A stretch of DNA of 58,642 nucleotides from Haliscomenobacter sp038240665 (GCA_038240665.1 JBBRGN010000002.1:1-58642); one strand, 5' to 3'. Positions 1-9,431 are shown, counted from the first letter of the stretch. The notes: generated from the sequence alone by a model not told the origin. Numbers and translations: made by a program.

Positions 1-2423
1 TAGGGCCCAGCATAAGGATCGGCTACCACCAGTGCCGAGCCGTCATTTACACCTGATTGGCTGGCTTGAGCAATCACGCTAGAAAACGGACTGGTACAGC
101 GAAGCACATTGATGTTGTCGATGTCAATCCAGTAATCGCCTTGTCCCCAAGTGGCTAAAAAGCGCACTTGTACATATTTATTGGCATAGGCCCCTAGCTT
201 CACGGTGATGCGGCGAAGGCTAGTGGAAGGTACATGGTTGGCTCTACTGATAACAGTTACGGTAGTAAACGTTTTGCCACAATCCGTTGAAACTTGGATT
301 TCCATCCGGTCATTGACGCCAAGATCGGTAGCGCTTACATCTCCTGCTTTAACATTGACGTAGCGGTACTGGAACGTCAAGCTATCATTAGCAGCAATCA
401 GACCAAATACTGGAGTAGCAGCTTTAAGTGTTACGTCACCGCTGAATAAATTATCAGACAAAACAAAAGTTGTATTGCCTCGATCTTTATTGACGATAAG
501 GTCATTGTCGGCCACCCAATTAGTAGGAATTGCTCCGCGTTCAAAATTTTCGGCATAAGGCAAGGGGTAAGCAGTATAAAAGGTATTCGTTGCAGTATCA
601 TTCAAGGGCGAGTTTTCGCCAACAATCCAAGCTTTGATCGTGTAGCGACCAGGAGTGCTGGAATTGAAAGGAGCACGGAACGTAAAAGCGCGTTTTGCAG
701 CAATTGGGATACTCAAGTTGCCGACGTTTTCGATGACAACCGTACCGTTATTTACCCGGTACGCTACATTGAAGGCAGTCACTGGAGCAATGCTCAAGTT
801 GCCTACATTGAAGGTCACCTGATCAGCAGTAGTACCACAGGGGTCAGTAGATACATTGCGTACATCTGCGCCAAGGAAATCGCGGTCGGCTTGGGTAACC
901 GCAAAGTTGTCAAGCGCAATGCCCTCGTAGCTGTTGGCAAAATCCGATTGAAGTACCATGCGTAGGCGCACGTCCTTGGCAGTAGACGTACCCGGGAGCG
1001 GGTGCGAGGCTGTAAACCAGCCATTAAAGCCCCCATTTCCTGTCCATACTTGTTTAGCGCGATCGTTGTACCAGTTGATTCCGGAATCGGTGCTTCCCAA
1101 TTTAGCCCAGCTCAAACCGCCATCGGTACTGAGTTCTACCCAAGCTGCGTCACAACAGCTTTCTAGATCCAGTTGCATGGCAAAGGAGAAGGTAGGGTCT
1201 TTTTTGATGCTACTAAAATTAAAACAAGGCGATAGTAAGTAGCTTTTCTCATTGTTTTTGTAAGTACCGCTTAAATTGGTAGTCCACACCTGATTGCCAC
1301 TAAACGCCTGATTCAACACCATTTTATTGGGGGAGCCGATGGCCCAAGTTGAGTTGACGCTGCTGGTATCCACCAACCAACCACTGAATTTTCCATCCAA
1401 ATTCGTAAAATAGGGCAAAGTTGAAATGGAAGGCACGCTGATGATGCGTACCCGAGTGGTATCGTTGGTTTTGAGGCTATCGCTTTTCAGCGCAGTCCAG
1501 GAAGTAATCAAATATTCGCCGGGAGTAGAAAAATTGGAAGTGGCATCAAAAACGGCAACTTTGGTGCTATCCTTGCTCACCACGCCAGTATACAAACCAT
1601 CAGCAGGCATGTTGACGCCAGCAGGTTTTAAGTTTACAGAGTAATCGAAAGGAATCAGGGATTGAGGTTGTCCCCCATAGTTTCTGATGCGAACTTTGAC
1701 GGAATCAGCCGAAGTCAAACCGCAACTACTGACGGGAGCTACGATTTTTGAAATACCCACGTCATTTGCCCAGAGCGTCCTGAATACATAGGGGCCCAAT
1801 ACTTTGCTGGTATCACCAGGTTTACAAATAACCGATAGGTAAAATTGATAACTTTTATTTTCCCGGAGTTTTGACAAAGTAAGGCTGCTGAGCATAGTGC
1901 GAACAACCTGTCCTTTACCTCGTCTAAAACCAGTGGTATCGTACTCCACCTGATATATGCCATTGGTTACATTACCCAGCCAGCTAATCCGTGAAGTGAA
2001 AGCGCGGACATCTTCAATCTTGATTTGCGATACTGGCGGAGGTGCACAGGTTGGGCAAATAATTTTGGTTCGAAAAACGACACCAGGAAGCGGGAATGGA
2101 CTTCCTGAGACAAACACCGTACGATTTTCTTGATCGACTAAGGTATAACTTGCTTCTTCGTCAAATTTACCTTTGAAATAAGTAAGTTGAAGACTATCGT
2201 TGTTGTTGAAGTACAACAAAAATTGTTGGCGGCTACCATTGATCAACGTATAATCGGTGTTGACACCTTTGATTCTTACCTGTAGCCGGGCACCATTCCA
2301 ACCATCACCTTGGGAATCTTGCAGCTCCAAAGTGTAAATGCAAGGAGCAGACTGGGCAAAAATGCCCCATGAAGATAGGCCGATCGCCAATAACACTAAA
2401 AGGTAAGATTTAACACGTTGCAT
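1..2423 (-). CDS. Large secreted surface protein with Fn3/MAM-like domains, C-terminus beyond window
   Basis: The reading frame runs open from an ATG at 2423 to the window edge, giving about 807 residues with the C-terminus missing. The N-terminus is a signal peptide (basic MQRVK, a leucine-rich core, then IFAQS). A beta-rich domain follows (residues about 27-110, starting PCIYTLELQDSQGDGWNG), then a CPTC pair and an Fn3-like stretch (about 135-215), CARDB-like regions with RIRNYG and RVNNG, and two jelly-roll/MAM-like segments containing ELSTDGGLSW and QVSTDCGKTF. This order is typical of large T9SS cargo of Saprospiraceae, whose sorting domain would lie in the missing end. No catalytic motif is visible, so adhesion or matrix function is only inference. 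It is transcribed divergently from the MerR-type gene. Confidence 0.85.
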   Translation of the reverse strand, partial: MQRVKSYLLVLLAIGLSSWGIFAQSAPCIYTLELQDSQGDGWNGARLQVRIKGVNTDYTLINGSRQQFLLYFNNNDSLQLTYFKGKFDEEASYTLVDQENRTVFVSGSPFPLPGVVFRTKIICPTCAPPPVSQIKIEDVRAFTSRISWLGNVTNGIYQVEYDTTGFRRGKGQVVRTMLSSLTLSKLRENKSYQFYLSVICKPGDTSKVLGPYVFRTLWANDVGISKIVAPVSSCGLTSADSVKVRIRNYGGQPQSLIPFDYSVNLKPAGVNMPADGLYTGVVSKDSTKVAVFDATSNFSTPGEYLITSWTALKSDSLKTNDTTRVRIISVPSISTLPYFTNLDGKFSGWLVDTSSVNSTWAIGSPNKMVLNQAFSGNQVWTTNLSGTYKNNEKSYLLSPCFNFSSIKKDPTFSFAMQLDLESCCDAAWVELSTDGGLSWAKLGSTDSGINWYNDRAKQVWTGNGGFNGWFTASHPLPGTSTAKDVRLRMVLQSDFANSYEGIALDNFAVTQADRDFLGADVRNVSTDPCGTTADQVTFNVGNLSIAPVTAFNVAYRVNNGTVVIENVGNLSIPIAAKRAFTFRAPFNSSTPGRYTIKAWIVGENSPLNDTATNTFYTAYPLPYAENFERGAIPTNWVADNDLIVNKDRGNTTFVLSDNLFSGDVTLKAATPVFGLIAANDSLTFQYRYVNVKAGDVSATDLGVNDRMEIQVSTDCGKTFTTVTVISRANHVPSTSLRRITVKLGAYANKYVQVRFLATWGQGDYWIDIDNINVLRCTSPFSSVIAQASQSGVNDGSALVVADPYAGP

Positions 2424-2772
2424 AAGTATCGGTTTGATTATTTTTTCCATGATTTCTAGCCAGAACAAATAAAGAATTTTTAAAAGCATGTGCTTTGATT
2501 TTTTTGTTTAAAAAGTGTCTTATATTTTGCCAAACGTAAGACCTTTTTTTGAGTGGTTAAAAATAGCAATTATCGCAAAGTGATTTTGACTAGAATGTAG
2601 GAAAACCAAAAAAGCCTGAACATTTTCAACAAGCCCGTGTTTGGAATTCTAATTTACGCTGAAAATACCTATGATTTTCAAGGAAAATTTAGTGTTTTAA
2701 AATACAACAAAGCGCCACTTAAAAAAACGCTAATTCTTCATCACCAGTATAGGAGGTAAAACATCGCAGGTT
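2424..2772. promoter_or_regulatory. Divergent intergenic region (349 bp)
   Basis: This AT-rich spacer separates the surface protein gene (minus) from the MerR-type regulator (plus). On the minus strand TACGTTTG (plus 2531-2538) fits the Bacteroidota -7 box TAnnTTTG and would give a leader of about 100 nt for the surface protein; no well-placed -33 TTG is seen, so this is weak. An AGGAGG at 2751-2756 lies 16 nt before the GTG start of the regulator gene, which is unusual because Bacteroidota rarely use strong Shine-Dalgarno sites. No gene or RNA is recognised. Confidence 0.35.
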
Positions 2773-3678
2773 GTGGCAGTTTATTCCATCAGAGATTTAG
2801 AAAAATTATCTGGCATAAAGGCTCATACTATTCGCATTTGGGAACAGCGCTACGGAATCATTGAACCCATGCGTACTAAAACCAATATACGCTACTACCA
2901 AGATACTGATCTCAAATTTTTACTCAATGTAGCGCTCCTTAACAAAAATGGCCTAAAGATTTCCCACATTGCCAAAATGGATCGACAGGATGTGGCAGAT
3001 AAAGTAGCGGCAATCTCCGAAGATAATTTTGAGTACGATACCCAACTTGATGCGCTCACCATTTCTATGATCGAAATGGATGAGCTCAAATTTGATCGCA
3101 TTATTTCTACAAATATCCATCAACTTGGTTTTGAGCGCACCATGCTGGAGATCATTTATCCTTTTTTGGATAAACTAAGTGTGTTGTGGCTTACAGGATC
3201 GATTACGCCGGTACAAGAAAACTTTATCAGCTACCTCATCCGACAAAAAATTATTGTCGCCATTGACCGAGAACAATTGCCTTCCAATCAAAACGCGCCA
3301 AAATTTATCATTTACCTTCCTGAAGGCGAACGACAAGAATTGAGCTTGTTGTTTATGCACTTTATCCTGCGTTCGAGGGGAAATTACGTGATCAACCTAG
3401 GACACGAAATTTCTTTGATGGATCTAAACGACGCTTGCAAGGTACGGCGGCCTGATTTTTTGTTTACCATGATCACGGAAACTTGGACCAAAGAACCTGT
3501 TCAACGATACATAGACAAACTCGCAGAAAATTTTCCAGATTGCCAAATCTTAGTGTCTGGGTATCAAATAGTGGCGCAAAACGTCACTCCGCCAAGTAAT
3601 GTTTCCATTCTTAGAAGCTTAGACCAGACCCTCGATTTTTTGGATAACTTGCGCCAACCGGCAGTTAGAGCACGTTGA
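2773..3678 (+). CDS. MerR-family regulator with degenerate cobalamin-binding-like domain (CarH/LitR type)
   Basis: Residues 1-70 form a MerR winged-helix DNA-binding domain (YSIRDLEKLSGI, then HTIRIWEQRYG). A helical linker follows, and residues about 170-290 resemble the B12-binding Rossmann fold of CarH/LitR photoreceptor regulators. Where CarH-type proteins carry the cobalamin-ligating E/DxHxxG, this protein reads PEGERQELSLL without the histidine, so B12 and light sensing through that residue looks lost; this is inferred by eye. Relatives in Bacteroidota often control carotenoid or light-response genes, but none are next to it here. The start is GTG, chosen because no in-frame ATG lies nearby and the HTH begins immediately. 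The redoxin gene follows after 47 bp. Confidence 0.85.
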   Translation: MAVYSIRDLEKLSGIKAHTIRIWEQRYGIIEPMRTKTNIRYYQDTDLKFLLNVALLNKNGLKISHIAKMDRQDVADKVAAISEDNFEYDTQLDALTISMIEMDELKFDRIISTNIHQLGFERTMLEIIYPFLDKLSVLWLTGSITPVQENFISYLIRQKIIVAIDREQLPSNQNAPKFIIYLPEGERQELSLLFMHFILRSRGNYVINLGHEISLMDLNDACKVRRPDFLFTMITETWTKEPVQRYIDKLAENFPDCQILVSGYQIVAQNVTPPSNVSILRSLDQTLDFLDNLRQPAVRAR

Positions 3679-3725
3679 ATTTTGTTTTTTTCGTACTTTT
3701 ACAAAAAAGAACAACCCAATATAAT

Positions 3726-4286
3726 ATGGCTTTTACTGAATCAACCATGCTCCCTTTAGGAACAGTTGCTCCTGATTTTATGCTCTTGGACACAGTAGCT
3801 GGCGCAATGCGTTCCTTGACAGTTCTAGCTTCATCAAAAGCTACCGTCATCGCATTTTTGTGCAACCATTGTCCGTATGTGCTGCATGTCAATCCCGAAA
3901 TCGTGCGGATCGCCCATGATTATCAAGGTAAAGGAGTGAGTTTTATTGGCATTAGCTCCAATGATGTAGATGCTTATCCGCAAGACGGACCGGAATTGAT
4001 GAAGGAAAAAGCGGCCGAGTTTGGCTACATTTTTCCGTATTTGTATGATGCAACCCAGGACGTAGCCCAAGCTTATGATGCTGCCTGTACGCCTGATTTT
4101 TATGTTTTTGATGGCGAAAAAAAGTTGGTTTATCGGGGACGCATTGATGACTCTCGCCCAAAAAACAACATACCGCTTTCTGGCAGGGATCTTCGTGCGG
4201 CTTTGGATGCGGTTTTGGCAGGACAATTAGCGCCAACAACGCAATACCCTAGCGGCGGCTGTAACATCAAATGGAAAAATGGTTAG
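3726..4286 (+). CDS. Thioredoxin-family redoxin (AhpC/TSA-like)
   Basis: This 186-residue cytoplasmic thioredoxin-fold protein has the motif FLCNHCPYVLHVNP near residue 40, a CxxC variant typical of a widespread redoxin group annotated as thioredoxin-family or AhpC/TSA-like. FIGISSNDVDAYPQD and YVFDGEKKLVYRGRIDD match the conserved strands and cis-Pro region. There is no signal peptide with the ATG at 3726, which was chosen over the upstream in-frame TTG at 3675 because the family begins close to this point and the TTG overlaps the previous gene. The end (GGCNIKWK) matches the usual C-terminus of the group. It overlaps no other gene once the downstream start is placed at 4316. Its substrate is unknown; a peroxide or disulfide role is a family-level guess. 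Confidence 0.88.
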   Translation: MAFTESTMLPLGTVAPDFMLLDTVAGAMRSLTVLASSKATVIAFLCNHCPYVLHVNPEIVRIAHDYQGKGVSFIGISSNDVDAYPQDGPELMKEKAAEFGYIFPYLYDATQDVAQAYDAACTPDFYVFDGEKKLVYRGRIDDSRPKNNIPLSGRDLRAALDAVLAGQLAPTTQYPSGGCNIKWKNG

Positions 4287-4315
4287 GGTCCTACCTTACC
4301 TCAACCCTTAAACCA

Positions 4316-5374
4316 ATGAAACAAGTTCTTTTGCTACTATTCGCTTCATTGTATCTAGGTAGCCTATTTGGCCAAACCTTGGGATTGGACAATTGGCAAG
4401 CCATTCGCACCAGCGGCAAAACGATCTGTTCCAATGGATCGCCCTACAGTTTTTTTTACTACCCTCAATCAACGGATAAGTTATTGGTCTATTTCGAGGG
4501 AGGTGGCGCCTGCTGGAATCCTGAAAACTGCGACTTAGAAGGTAAACCCACTTATACACCTACCGTGGACAGTTTGGATAACCCCGGGTTTATACCACAG
4601 GACTTGGCCATGTACCGCATGAAAGGGATCATCGATGTACAAAACCCTGCCAATCCATTTTTAGGGTATTCGGTGGTTGTAATTCCGTATTGTACCGCTG
4701 ACACGCACCTAGGTTCTAGGACTGTAACCTATACCAAAAATGGCAAAACCTTTAAGATTCGCCATCAAGGTTTTACCAATGTAGAGGCGGCGCTGAATTG
4801 GGTATATGGAAAAATGAAAGCGCCCAAAACCATCTTTGTCTGCGGTTGTAGCGCCGGCTCAATACCTGCTCCGATCTATGCCAGCATGATTTCAAAACAT
4901 TATCCAGAGGCTCGGGTCACTGAGCTTTCTGATGCCTCAGGGGCTTATACGGATAAAGCAGCATCGACATTTTATGCACAGTGGGGGGTGAAAAAAATCT
5001 TCAAAAAAGCCGGATTGAACCCCGATGCCAGTCAAGTTTCCCAAGTGCAATTGATGATTGCTTCCGCTAAGTTATCGCCAAAAATTACTTTTTCGACTTT
5101 CAACACCGCTTACGATGATGGGCAGGAGTTCTTCCTAGGTGAAACGGGCGAGGATCCTACAAAGATCTACGATTTGATCAAGGGCAATATGGAAAAGGTG
5201 CGAGCGGCTACGCCTAATTTTTACTACTTCATCGCACCCGGAAAGGTGCACACCATATTAGACAGTACAAAATTTTACGACCTGACCGTAAACGGAGTAT
5301 CCCTCCGACAATGGGTGTATCAGTTGGCAGAAGGGCAAAGGATGGGCGACGTGGAATGTTCGAATTGTAAGTAA
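4316..5374 (+). CDS. Pectin acetylesterase/Notum-like secreted hydrolase
   Basis: The 352-residue product starts with a clear signal peptide (MKQVLLLLFASLYLG, then SLFGQ). It carries hallmarks of the pectinacetylesterase/Notum alpha/beta-hydrolase family (CE13): FEGGGACWNPENC forming the oxyanion region, the nucleophile elbow CGCSAGS, and PGKVHTIL containing the likely catalytic histidine. Plant enzymes of the family remove acetyl groups from pectin and animal Notum removes a palmitoleoyl group; the substrate here is unknown. An ester-hydrolase acting in the periplasm or outside the cell is a fair inference. The ATG at 4316 is preferred over one at 4271 because it begins exactly at the signal peptide and avoids overlap with the redoxin gene. 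An intrinsic terminator follows at 5409-5445. Confidence 0.85.
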   Translation: MKQVLLLLFASLYLGSLFGQTLGLDNWQAIRTSGKTICSNGSPYSFFYYPQSTDKLLVYFEGGGACWNPENCDLEGKPTYTPTVDSLDNPGFIPQDLAMYRMKGIIDVQNPANPFLGYSVVVIPYCTADTHLGSRTVTYTKNGKTFKIRHQGFTNVEAALNWVYGKMKAPKTIFVCGCSAGSIPAPIYASMISKHYPEARVTELSDASGAYTDKAASTFYAQWGVKKIFKKAGLNPDASQVSQVQLMIASAKLSPKITFSTFNTAYDDGQEFFLGETGEDPTKIYDLIKGNMEKVRAATPNFYYFIAPGKVHTILDSTKFYDLTVNGVSLRQWVYQLAEGQRMGDVECSNCK

Positions 5375-5408
5375 AGAGACCTTAGTACCTAGGATAAACA
5401 GGTATAAA

Positions 5409-5445
5409 AAAATGCCGAATCAGACTTAGAATGATTCGGCATTTT
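5409..5445. terminator. Bidirectional intrinsic terminator
   Basis: A perfect 14-bp inverted repeat (AAAATGCCGAATCA with its complement) has a 9-nt loop and A/T tracts on both sides. It lies between the convergent pectin-acetylesterase-like gene and ettA and can serve both. Confidence 0.9.
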
Positions 5446-5447
5446 TA

Positions 5448-7127
5448 TTATCGATTGATCACGTTTTTGAAGCGCGGTCTGCGAGGGGTGATGTCCCCTA
5501 GTTTTTCCTTCTTCATTTTTTCGTAATCCGAGTAATTGCCTTCAAAGAAGACCACCTCGGCATTGTCTTCAAAAGCGATGATGTGCGTTGCAAGGCGGTC
5601 GATGAACCAGCGGTCGTGCGAAATCACCAAGATACAACCCGCAAAACTTTCCAAAGCATCCTCCAACGACCGCAAGGTATTGATGTCGATATCGTTGGTG
5701 GGTTCATCCAGCAGCAACACATTTCCACCTTCACGCAAGGTAATGGCCAAATGCACTCGGTTACGTTCCCCACCAGAGAGGATCCCGATTTTTTTCTGTT
5801 GCGCGTCGCCGCTAAAGTTGAATTTGCTGATGTAAGCACGTGCGTTGACCGTAGCCTTACCCACGGTGATGATGTCTTGGCCATCCGAGATTACATCGTA
5901 GACCGTTTTGTTGACGTTTTGTAACGAAGCATGTGATTGGTCAACATACGAAAGCTGCACCGTATCCCCAACCGCTAATTCGCCGCTATCCGATTGTTCC
6001 TGGCCCATAATGATCCGGAAAAGGGTACTTTTTCCTACCCCGTTTGGTCCAATGATGCCCACCACCGCGTTTTTGGGAATAGAGATATTGAGGTCTTCAA
6101 AAAGCACCCGATTGCCGAATGCTTTGTTGATGTGCTTGAGGTCAATTACATTGTCCCCCAAGCGTGGCCCTGGCGGGATAAAAAGCTCCAGTTTGGCTTC
6201 TTTTTCTTTGGATTCCTCTTCGGCCATTTTTTCATACGCCCCCAAACGAGCTTTGCCCTTAGCCTGACGGGCTTTGGGCGCCATGCGAATCCATTCCAAT
6301 TCCCGCTCTAGGGTTTTGCGGCGCTTGGATTCTGATTTTTCTTCTTGTTCCAAACGCTTGGCTTTTTGCTCCAACCAAGAAGAATAATTGCCTTGCCAAG
6401 GAATACCTTCACCACGGTCTAGCTCCAAAATCCAACCGGCCACATTGTCCAAGAAGTAACGGTCGTGCGTAACAGCGATAACGGTACCTGGAAAATTTCG
6501 CAAATACTGCTCCAACCAATCTACCGATTCCGCATCCAAGTGGTTGGTAGGTTCATCCAGCAAAAGGATATCTGGATTGCTTAATAAAAGTCGGCAAAGC
6601 GCTACTCGACGCCGTTCTCCTCCCGAAAGTACCTTGATAGAGGCATCGCCTTCTGGGCAACGCAGGGCTTCCATTGCGGTTTCCAGACGATGATCCAGTT
6701 CCCAAGCATTGTTGTCTTCCAGCACTTCCATCAATTCCCCCTGACGATCAATGAGCTTCATCATTTCGTCATCTCCGAGGGGTTCGCAAAGTTTGAGGTT
6801 GATTTCCTCGTACTCTTTGAGCTGATCTACTAAAGTTTGTACCGATTCTTCGACAATCTGGCGCACGGTTTTGGTTTCGTCCAAGATAGGTTCTTGTTCT
6901 AGAAACCCAATTTTATAAGTACCATCAAAATGGATTTTTCCTTGATAATTGGGCTCTAGTCCAGCGATGATTTTGAGTAGCGTGGATTTTCCTGATCCGT
7001 TGAGACCCAGTACGCCAATTTTAGCACCGTAAAAAAAGGATAGCCAAATATTTTTTAAAACTTGTTTGGCAGGCGGGTAGGTTTTAGTAACCCCCTCCAT
7101 TGAAAAGATGATTTTTTCTCCAGCCAT
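5448..7127 (-). CDS. ettA: Energy-dependent translational throttle ABC-F protein EttA
   Basis: The 559-residue protein has two ABC ATPase domains and no membrane segments, the ABC-F layout. Walker A motifs are GLNGSGKST (residues 41-49) and GPNGVGKST in the second half. Signatures are LSGGERRR and LSGGERNR, with Walker B LLLDEPTNHLD and LLLDEPTNDID. The long helical linker (about 245-320, rich in Lys/Glu) is the P-site tRNA interaction motif, and the arm insert in domain 1 fits EttA (about 555 residues). EttA binds the ribosomal E site and gates the first peptide bond according to ATP/ADP level. It is convergent with the upstream hydrolase gene and divergent from the OmpA-like lipoprotein. 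Confidence 0.95.
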   Translation of the reverse strand: MAGEKIIFSMEGVTKTYPPAKQVLKNIWLSFFYGAKIGVLGLNGSGKSTLLKIIAGLEPNYQGKIHFDGTYKIGFLEQEPILDETKTVRQIVEESVQTLVDQLKEYEEINLKLCEPLGDDEMMKLIDRQGELMEVLEDNNAWELDHRLETAMEALRCPEGDASIKVLSGGERRRVALCRLLLSNPDILLLDEPTNHLDAESVDWLEQYLRNFPGTVIAVTHDRYFLDNVAGWILELDRGEGIPWQGNYSSWLEQKAKRLEQEEKSESKRRKTLERELEWIRMAPKARQAKGKARLGAYEKMAEEESKEKEAKLELFIPPGPRLGDNVIDLKHINKAFGNRVLFEDLNISIPKNAVVGIIGPNGVGKSTLFRIIMGQEQSDSGELAVGDTVQLSYVDQSHASLQNVNKTVYDVISDGQDIITVGKATVNARAYISKFNFSGDAQQKKIGILSGGERNRVHLAITLREGGNVLLLDEPTNDIDINTLRSLEDALESFAGCILVISHDRWFIDRLATHIIAFEDNAEVVFFEGNYSDYEKMKKEKLGDITPRRPRFKNVINR

Positions 7128-7214
7128 ATTGCGGATTATTGGGTATTTAAGAAGTAAATGTTTTGTGGATGGTAAATATCGTGATTTTATGGGGAATGAT
7201 AAAGCCGTTTTTCT

Positions 7215-7242
7215 TTTGCCTTGGCTTGATTTTTTAATTTTG
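7215..7242 (+). promoter_or_regulatory. Candidate Bacteroidota promoter of the OmpA-like lipoprotein gene
   Basis: TTTG (7215-7218) and TAATTTTG (7235-7242) fit the -33 and -7 boxes (TTTG / TAnnTTTG), although the 16-nt spacer is shorter than the usual ~19. The ATG lies 31 nt beyond the -7 box. Confidence 0.5.
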
Positions 7243-7273
7243 TGCCCGGATTCAATTGTCTAAACAAAAAATC

Positions 7274-8155
7274 ATGAACAAAAAACTACCCACCTTATAC
7301 TTAATGGGCATAGTAATATTGTTGAATAGCTGTGTCAGTAATAAAAAAGTAGGCGCGTTGACGGCCAACTACCAGTCAGAAATCGGTCAACTCAATGAGC
7401 AATTGCGCAGTTCTCGCGACGAATTATCGCGAATGCAAACACAAATTTCCGAGCGCAAGGGTGCTAATGATGCGCTGCTGCTGAGTCAGGATAAGTACCT
7501 CAAGCGGATCGGTGAATTAGAAGATGAAATCGATGCGATTCACAGCAAAGCTACCAACCAACAAACTTCGCTTGGCGACGCGATATCACAACGCGAAAAG
7601 AAAATCAGCGGATTGGAACAGCAATTGAGCGGGGTACGCGATGCGCTAAAGCAGCACACCGCCGATAATGAGCAAATAGCGCAAATGCTGCGCGATTCCT
7701 TTGCCAATTTATCAGCTGCCCAATATTCCATTGCGATAGAAGATGGGCAAGTTGTGCTCGCTTTTAATGAATCGCTGCTGTTCCGCAATGTTGCTACCAA
7801 TAAAATAGAACCGCTGGGATTGGTTTCTCTCGCTGTTTTGGCGCGCGTACTCAATGCCAATCCCCGCACTTTTATTCAAGTAGTAGGGCATTGTGACAAC
7901 TTACCTGCTTCGCGCAAAAGCCAAGACAGTTGGGATTTTACCGCTTTACGCGCAGCCGCGGTGGTGCGCAACCTCGTGAATACCCAAGAAATTCTCCCCA
8001 ATCGAATCGTAGCGGGCGGCAAAGGCGAATTTGGCCCGGCAGCATCCAATGAAACCAGTGAAGGACAGTCGCGAAACCGAAGGGTAGAGTTCAATATCTT
8101 TTTTCAATCAGAGCAATTTATCAAGCAAGTCAAACAGTTGACCGATCGCAAGTAA
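7274..8155 (+). CDS. OmpA-family peptidoglycan-associated lipoprotein with coiled coil
   Basis: The product of 293 residues begins MNKKLPTLYLMGIVILLNSC with a lipobox ending at the cysteine, so it should be a lipoprotein. Residues about 35-145 are a long coiled coil (QLNEQLRSSRDELSRM and similar heptads). Residues about 160-285 form an OmpA C-terminal peptidoglycan-binding domain (VVGHCDNLPA, LRAAAVVRNLV, and QSRNRRVEFNIFF). Such proteins tether the outer membrane to the cell wall. The ATG at 7274 is chosen because it starts the signal sequence; an in-frame TTG 18 nt upstream is less likely. The acyl-CoA dehydrogenase gene follows after 85 bp, with a palindrome in the gap. Confidence 0.9.
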   Translation: MNKKLPTLYLMGIVILLNSCVSNKKVGALTANYQSEIGQLNEQLRSSRDELSRMQTQISERKGANDALLLSQDKYLKRIGELEDEIDAIHSKATNQQTSLGDAISQREKKISGLEQQLSGVRDALKQHTADNEQIAQMLRDSFANLSAAQYSIAIEDGQVVLAFNESLLFRNVATNKIEPLGLVSLAVLARVLNANPRTFIQVVGHCDNLPASRKSQDSWDFTALRAAAVVRNLVNTQEILPNRIVAGGKGEFGPAASNETSEGQSRNRRVEFNIFFQSEQFIKQVKQLTDRK

Positions 8156-8161
8156 AAATTT

Positions 8162-8175
8162 AGCGAAAATTCGCT
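8162..8175. promoter_or_regulatory. Palindrome AGCGAA-AA-TTCGCT, possible operator
   Basis: A perfect 14-bp palindrome, extended by flanking bases to an 11-bp-arm repeat (AATTTAGCGAA), lies between the OmpA-like gene and the acyl-CoA dehydrogenase gene. The same AGCGAAnnTTCGCT core occurs at 17573-17586 before the SCP2 gene. A regulator site is the preferred reading; a GC-poor terminator hairpin for the upstream gene is possible, but no T tract follows. Confidence 0.45.
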
Positions 8176-8240
8176 AAATTCTTCAAAAAGCCGTAGTTTC
8201 GGGGCGGAAATAGTTTTTTTTCGAACCAATACCTACGGTC

Positions 8241-9431
8241 ATGATATTCAATTTGTCGGAAGAGCATTTGGCGGTACGCGAAGCCGCAAGGGAGTTTGCC
8301 CAAAAAGAACTTAAGCCCGGCGTTATCGAGCGGGACTCAAAAATGGAATACCCTTATGAGCAAGTTCGACGCATGGGAGAACTTGGTTTTTTGGGGATGA
8401 TGGCATCGCCAGAATACGGCGGCGGCGGCATGGATACTTTGTCGTATGTATTGGCGATGGAAGAAATATCCAAAGTTGACAACTCTTGCTCGGTCATCAT
8501 GTCGGTCAATAATTCCTTGGTTTGCTGGGGCATCGAGACCTTTGGTAACGAAGAACAAAAAGCAAAATACTTGCCCAAACTGGCTGCTGGTGAATGGATT
8601 GGCTCTTTTTGCTTATCCGAGCCTGAAGCCGGTAGCGACGCCACCAGCCAACGCACCACGGCTATTGACATGGGCGACCATTATCTCCTCAATGGCACCA
8701 AAAACTGGATTACCAATGGTGGTACTTCCAAATTGCACTTGGTCATTGCCCAAACCCACACCGAACTAGGACACCGGGGCATCAACTGTTTGATCGTAGA
8801 GACCAGTACACCGGGTGTAAGCATTGGAGCTAAAGAAGACAAACTTGGCATCCGCTCCTCGGATACCCATACCATTATGTACAATGATGTGATAGTACCC
8901 AAAGCGAATCGGATTGGTGCGGATGGATTTGGGTTTAAATTTGCCATGCTTACCTTGGCGGGCGGGCGGATCGGCATTGCCGCTCAAGCGCTGGGCATAG
9001 CTGGAGGTGCTTATGAATTGGCCGTAGCCTATGCCAAACAACGCGAAACCTTTGGAAAACCCATCAGCCAGCACCAAGCCATTGCGTTCAAATTAGCAGA
9101 TATGGCTACTGAAATTGAAGCCGCCAAATTGATGGTTTACCGTGCCGCTTGGTTAAAAGATCAGCACATGGATTACACCTCGGCGGGCGCTATGGCTAAG
9201 TTGTATGCCTCGGAAGTAGCCATGCGCCATACCGTGGAAGCGGTACAAATCCACGGTGGATATGGTTTTGTCAAAGAATACCACGTAGAAAGATTGATGC
9301 GGGATGCAAAAATTACGCAGATATATGAAGGCACTTCGGAGGTACAACGCATCGTTATCTCCAGGGAGTTGCTGAACAATAATTTGTATTTGCCGGTTAC
9401 GGAATCTTTATCAGCGGTGCATAAGGAATAA
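8241..9431 (+). CDS. Acyl-CoA dehydrogenase (short/branched-chain type)
   Basis: The 396-residue flavoprotein has the full family layout: the N-terminal helical domain, the middle beta domain with FCLSEPEAGSDA and the C-terminal four-helix domain. Family signatures are GTKNWITNG, KLGIRSSDTH and the PROSITE-like QIHGGYGFVKEYHVERLMRDA. The catalytic base is Glu363 in IYEGTSE, the position used by short- and medium-chain enzymes. It oxidises acyl-CoA to enoyl-CoA, passing electrons to ETF. No other beta-oxidation gene is adjacent. The ATG at 8241 lies at the usual family start. A palindrome 65 bp upstream may be an operator. Confidence 0.93.
   Translation: MIFNLSEEHLAVREAAREFAQKELKPGVIERDSKMEYPYEQVRRMGELGFLGMMASPEYGGGGMDTLSYVLAMEEISKVDNSCSVIMSVNNSLVCWGIETFGNEEQKAKYLPKLAAGEWIGSFCLSEPEAGSDATSQRTTAIDMGDHYLLNGTKNWITNGGTSKLHLVIAQTHTELGHRGINCLIVETSTPGVSIGAKEDKLGIRSSDTHTIMYNDVIVPKANRIGADGFGFKFAMLTLAGGRIGIAAQALGIAGGAYELAVAYAKQRETFGKPISQHQAIAFKLADMATEIEAAKLMVYRAAWLKDQHMDYTSAGAMAKLYASEVAMRHTVEAVQIHGGYGFVKEYHVERLMRDAKITQIYEGTSEVQRIVISRELLNNNLYLPVTESLSAVHKE

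Noticed and set aside
8156..8240. The palindrome as a plain terminator of the OmpA-like gene
   Set aside because: The hairpin is AT-rich and not followed by a T tract, and its core recurs before another gene, so an operator reading is preferred, though not proved.
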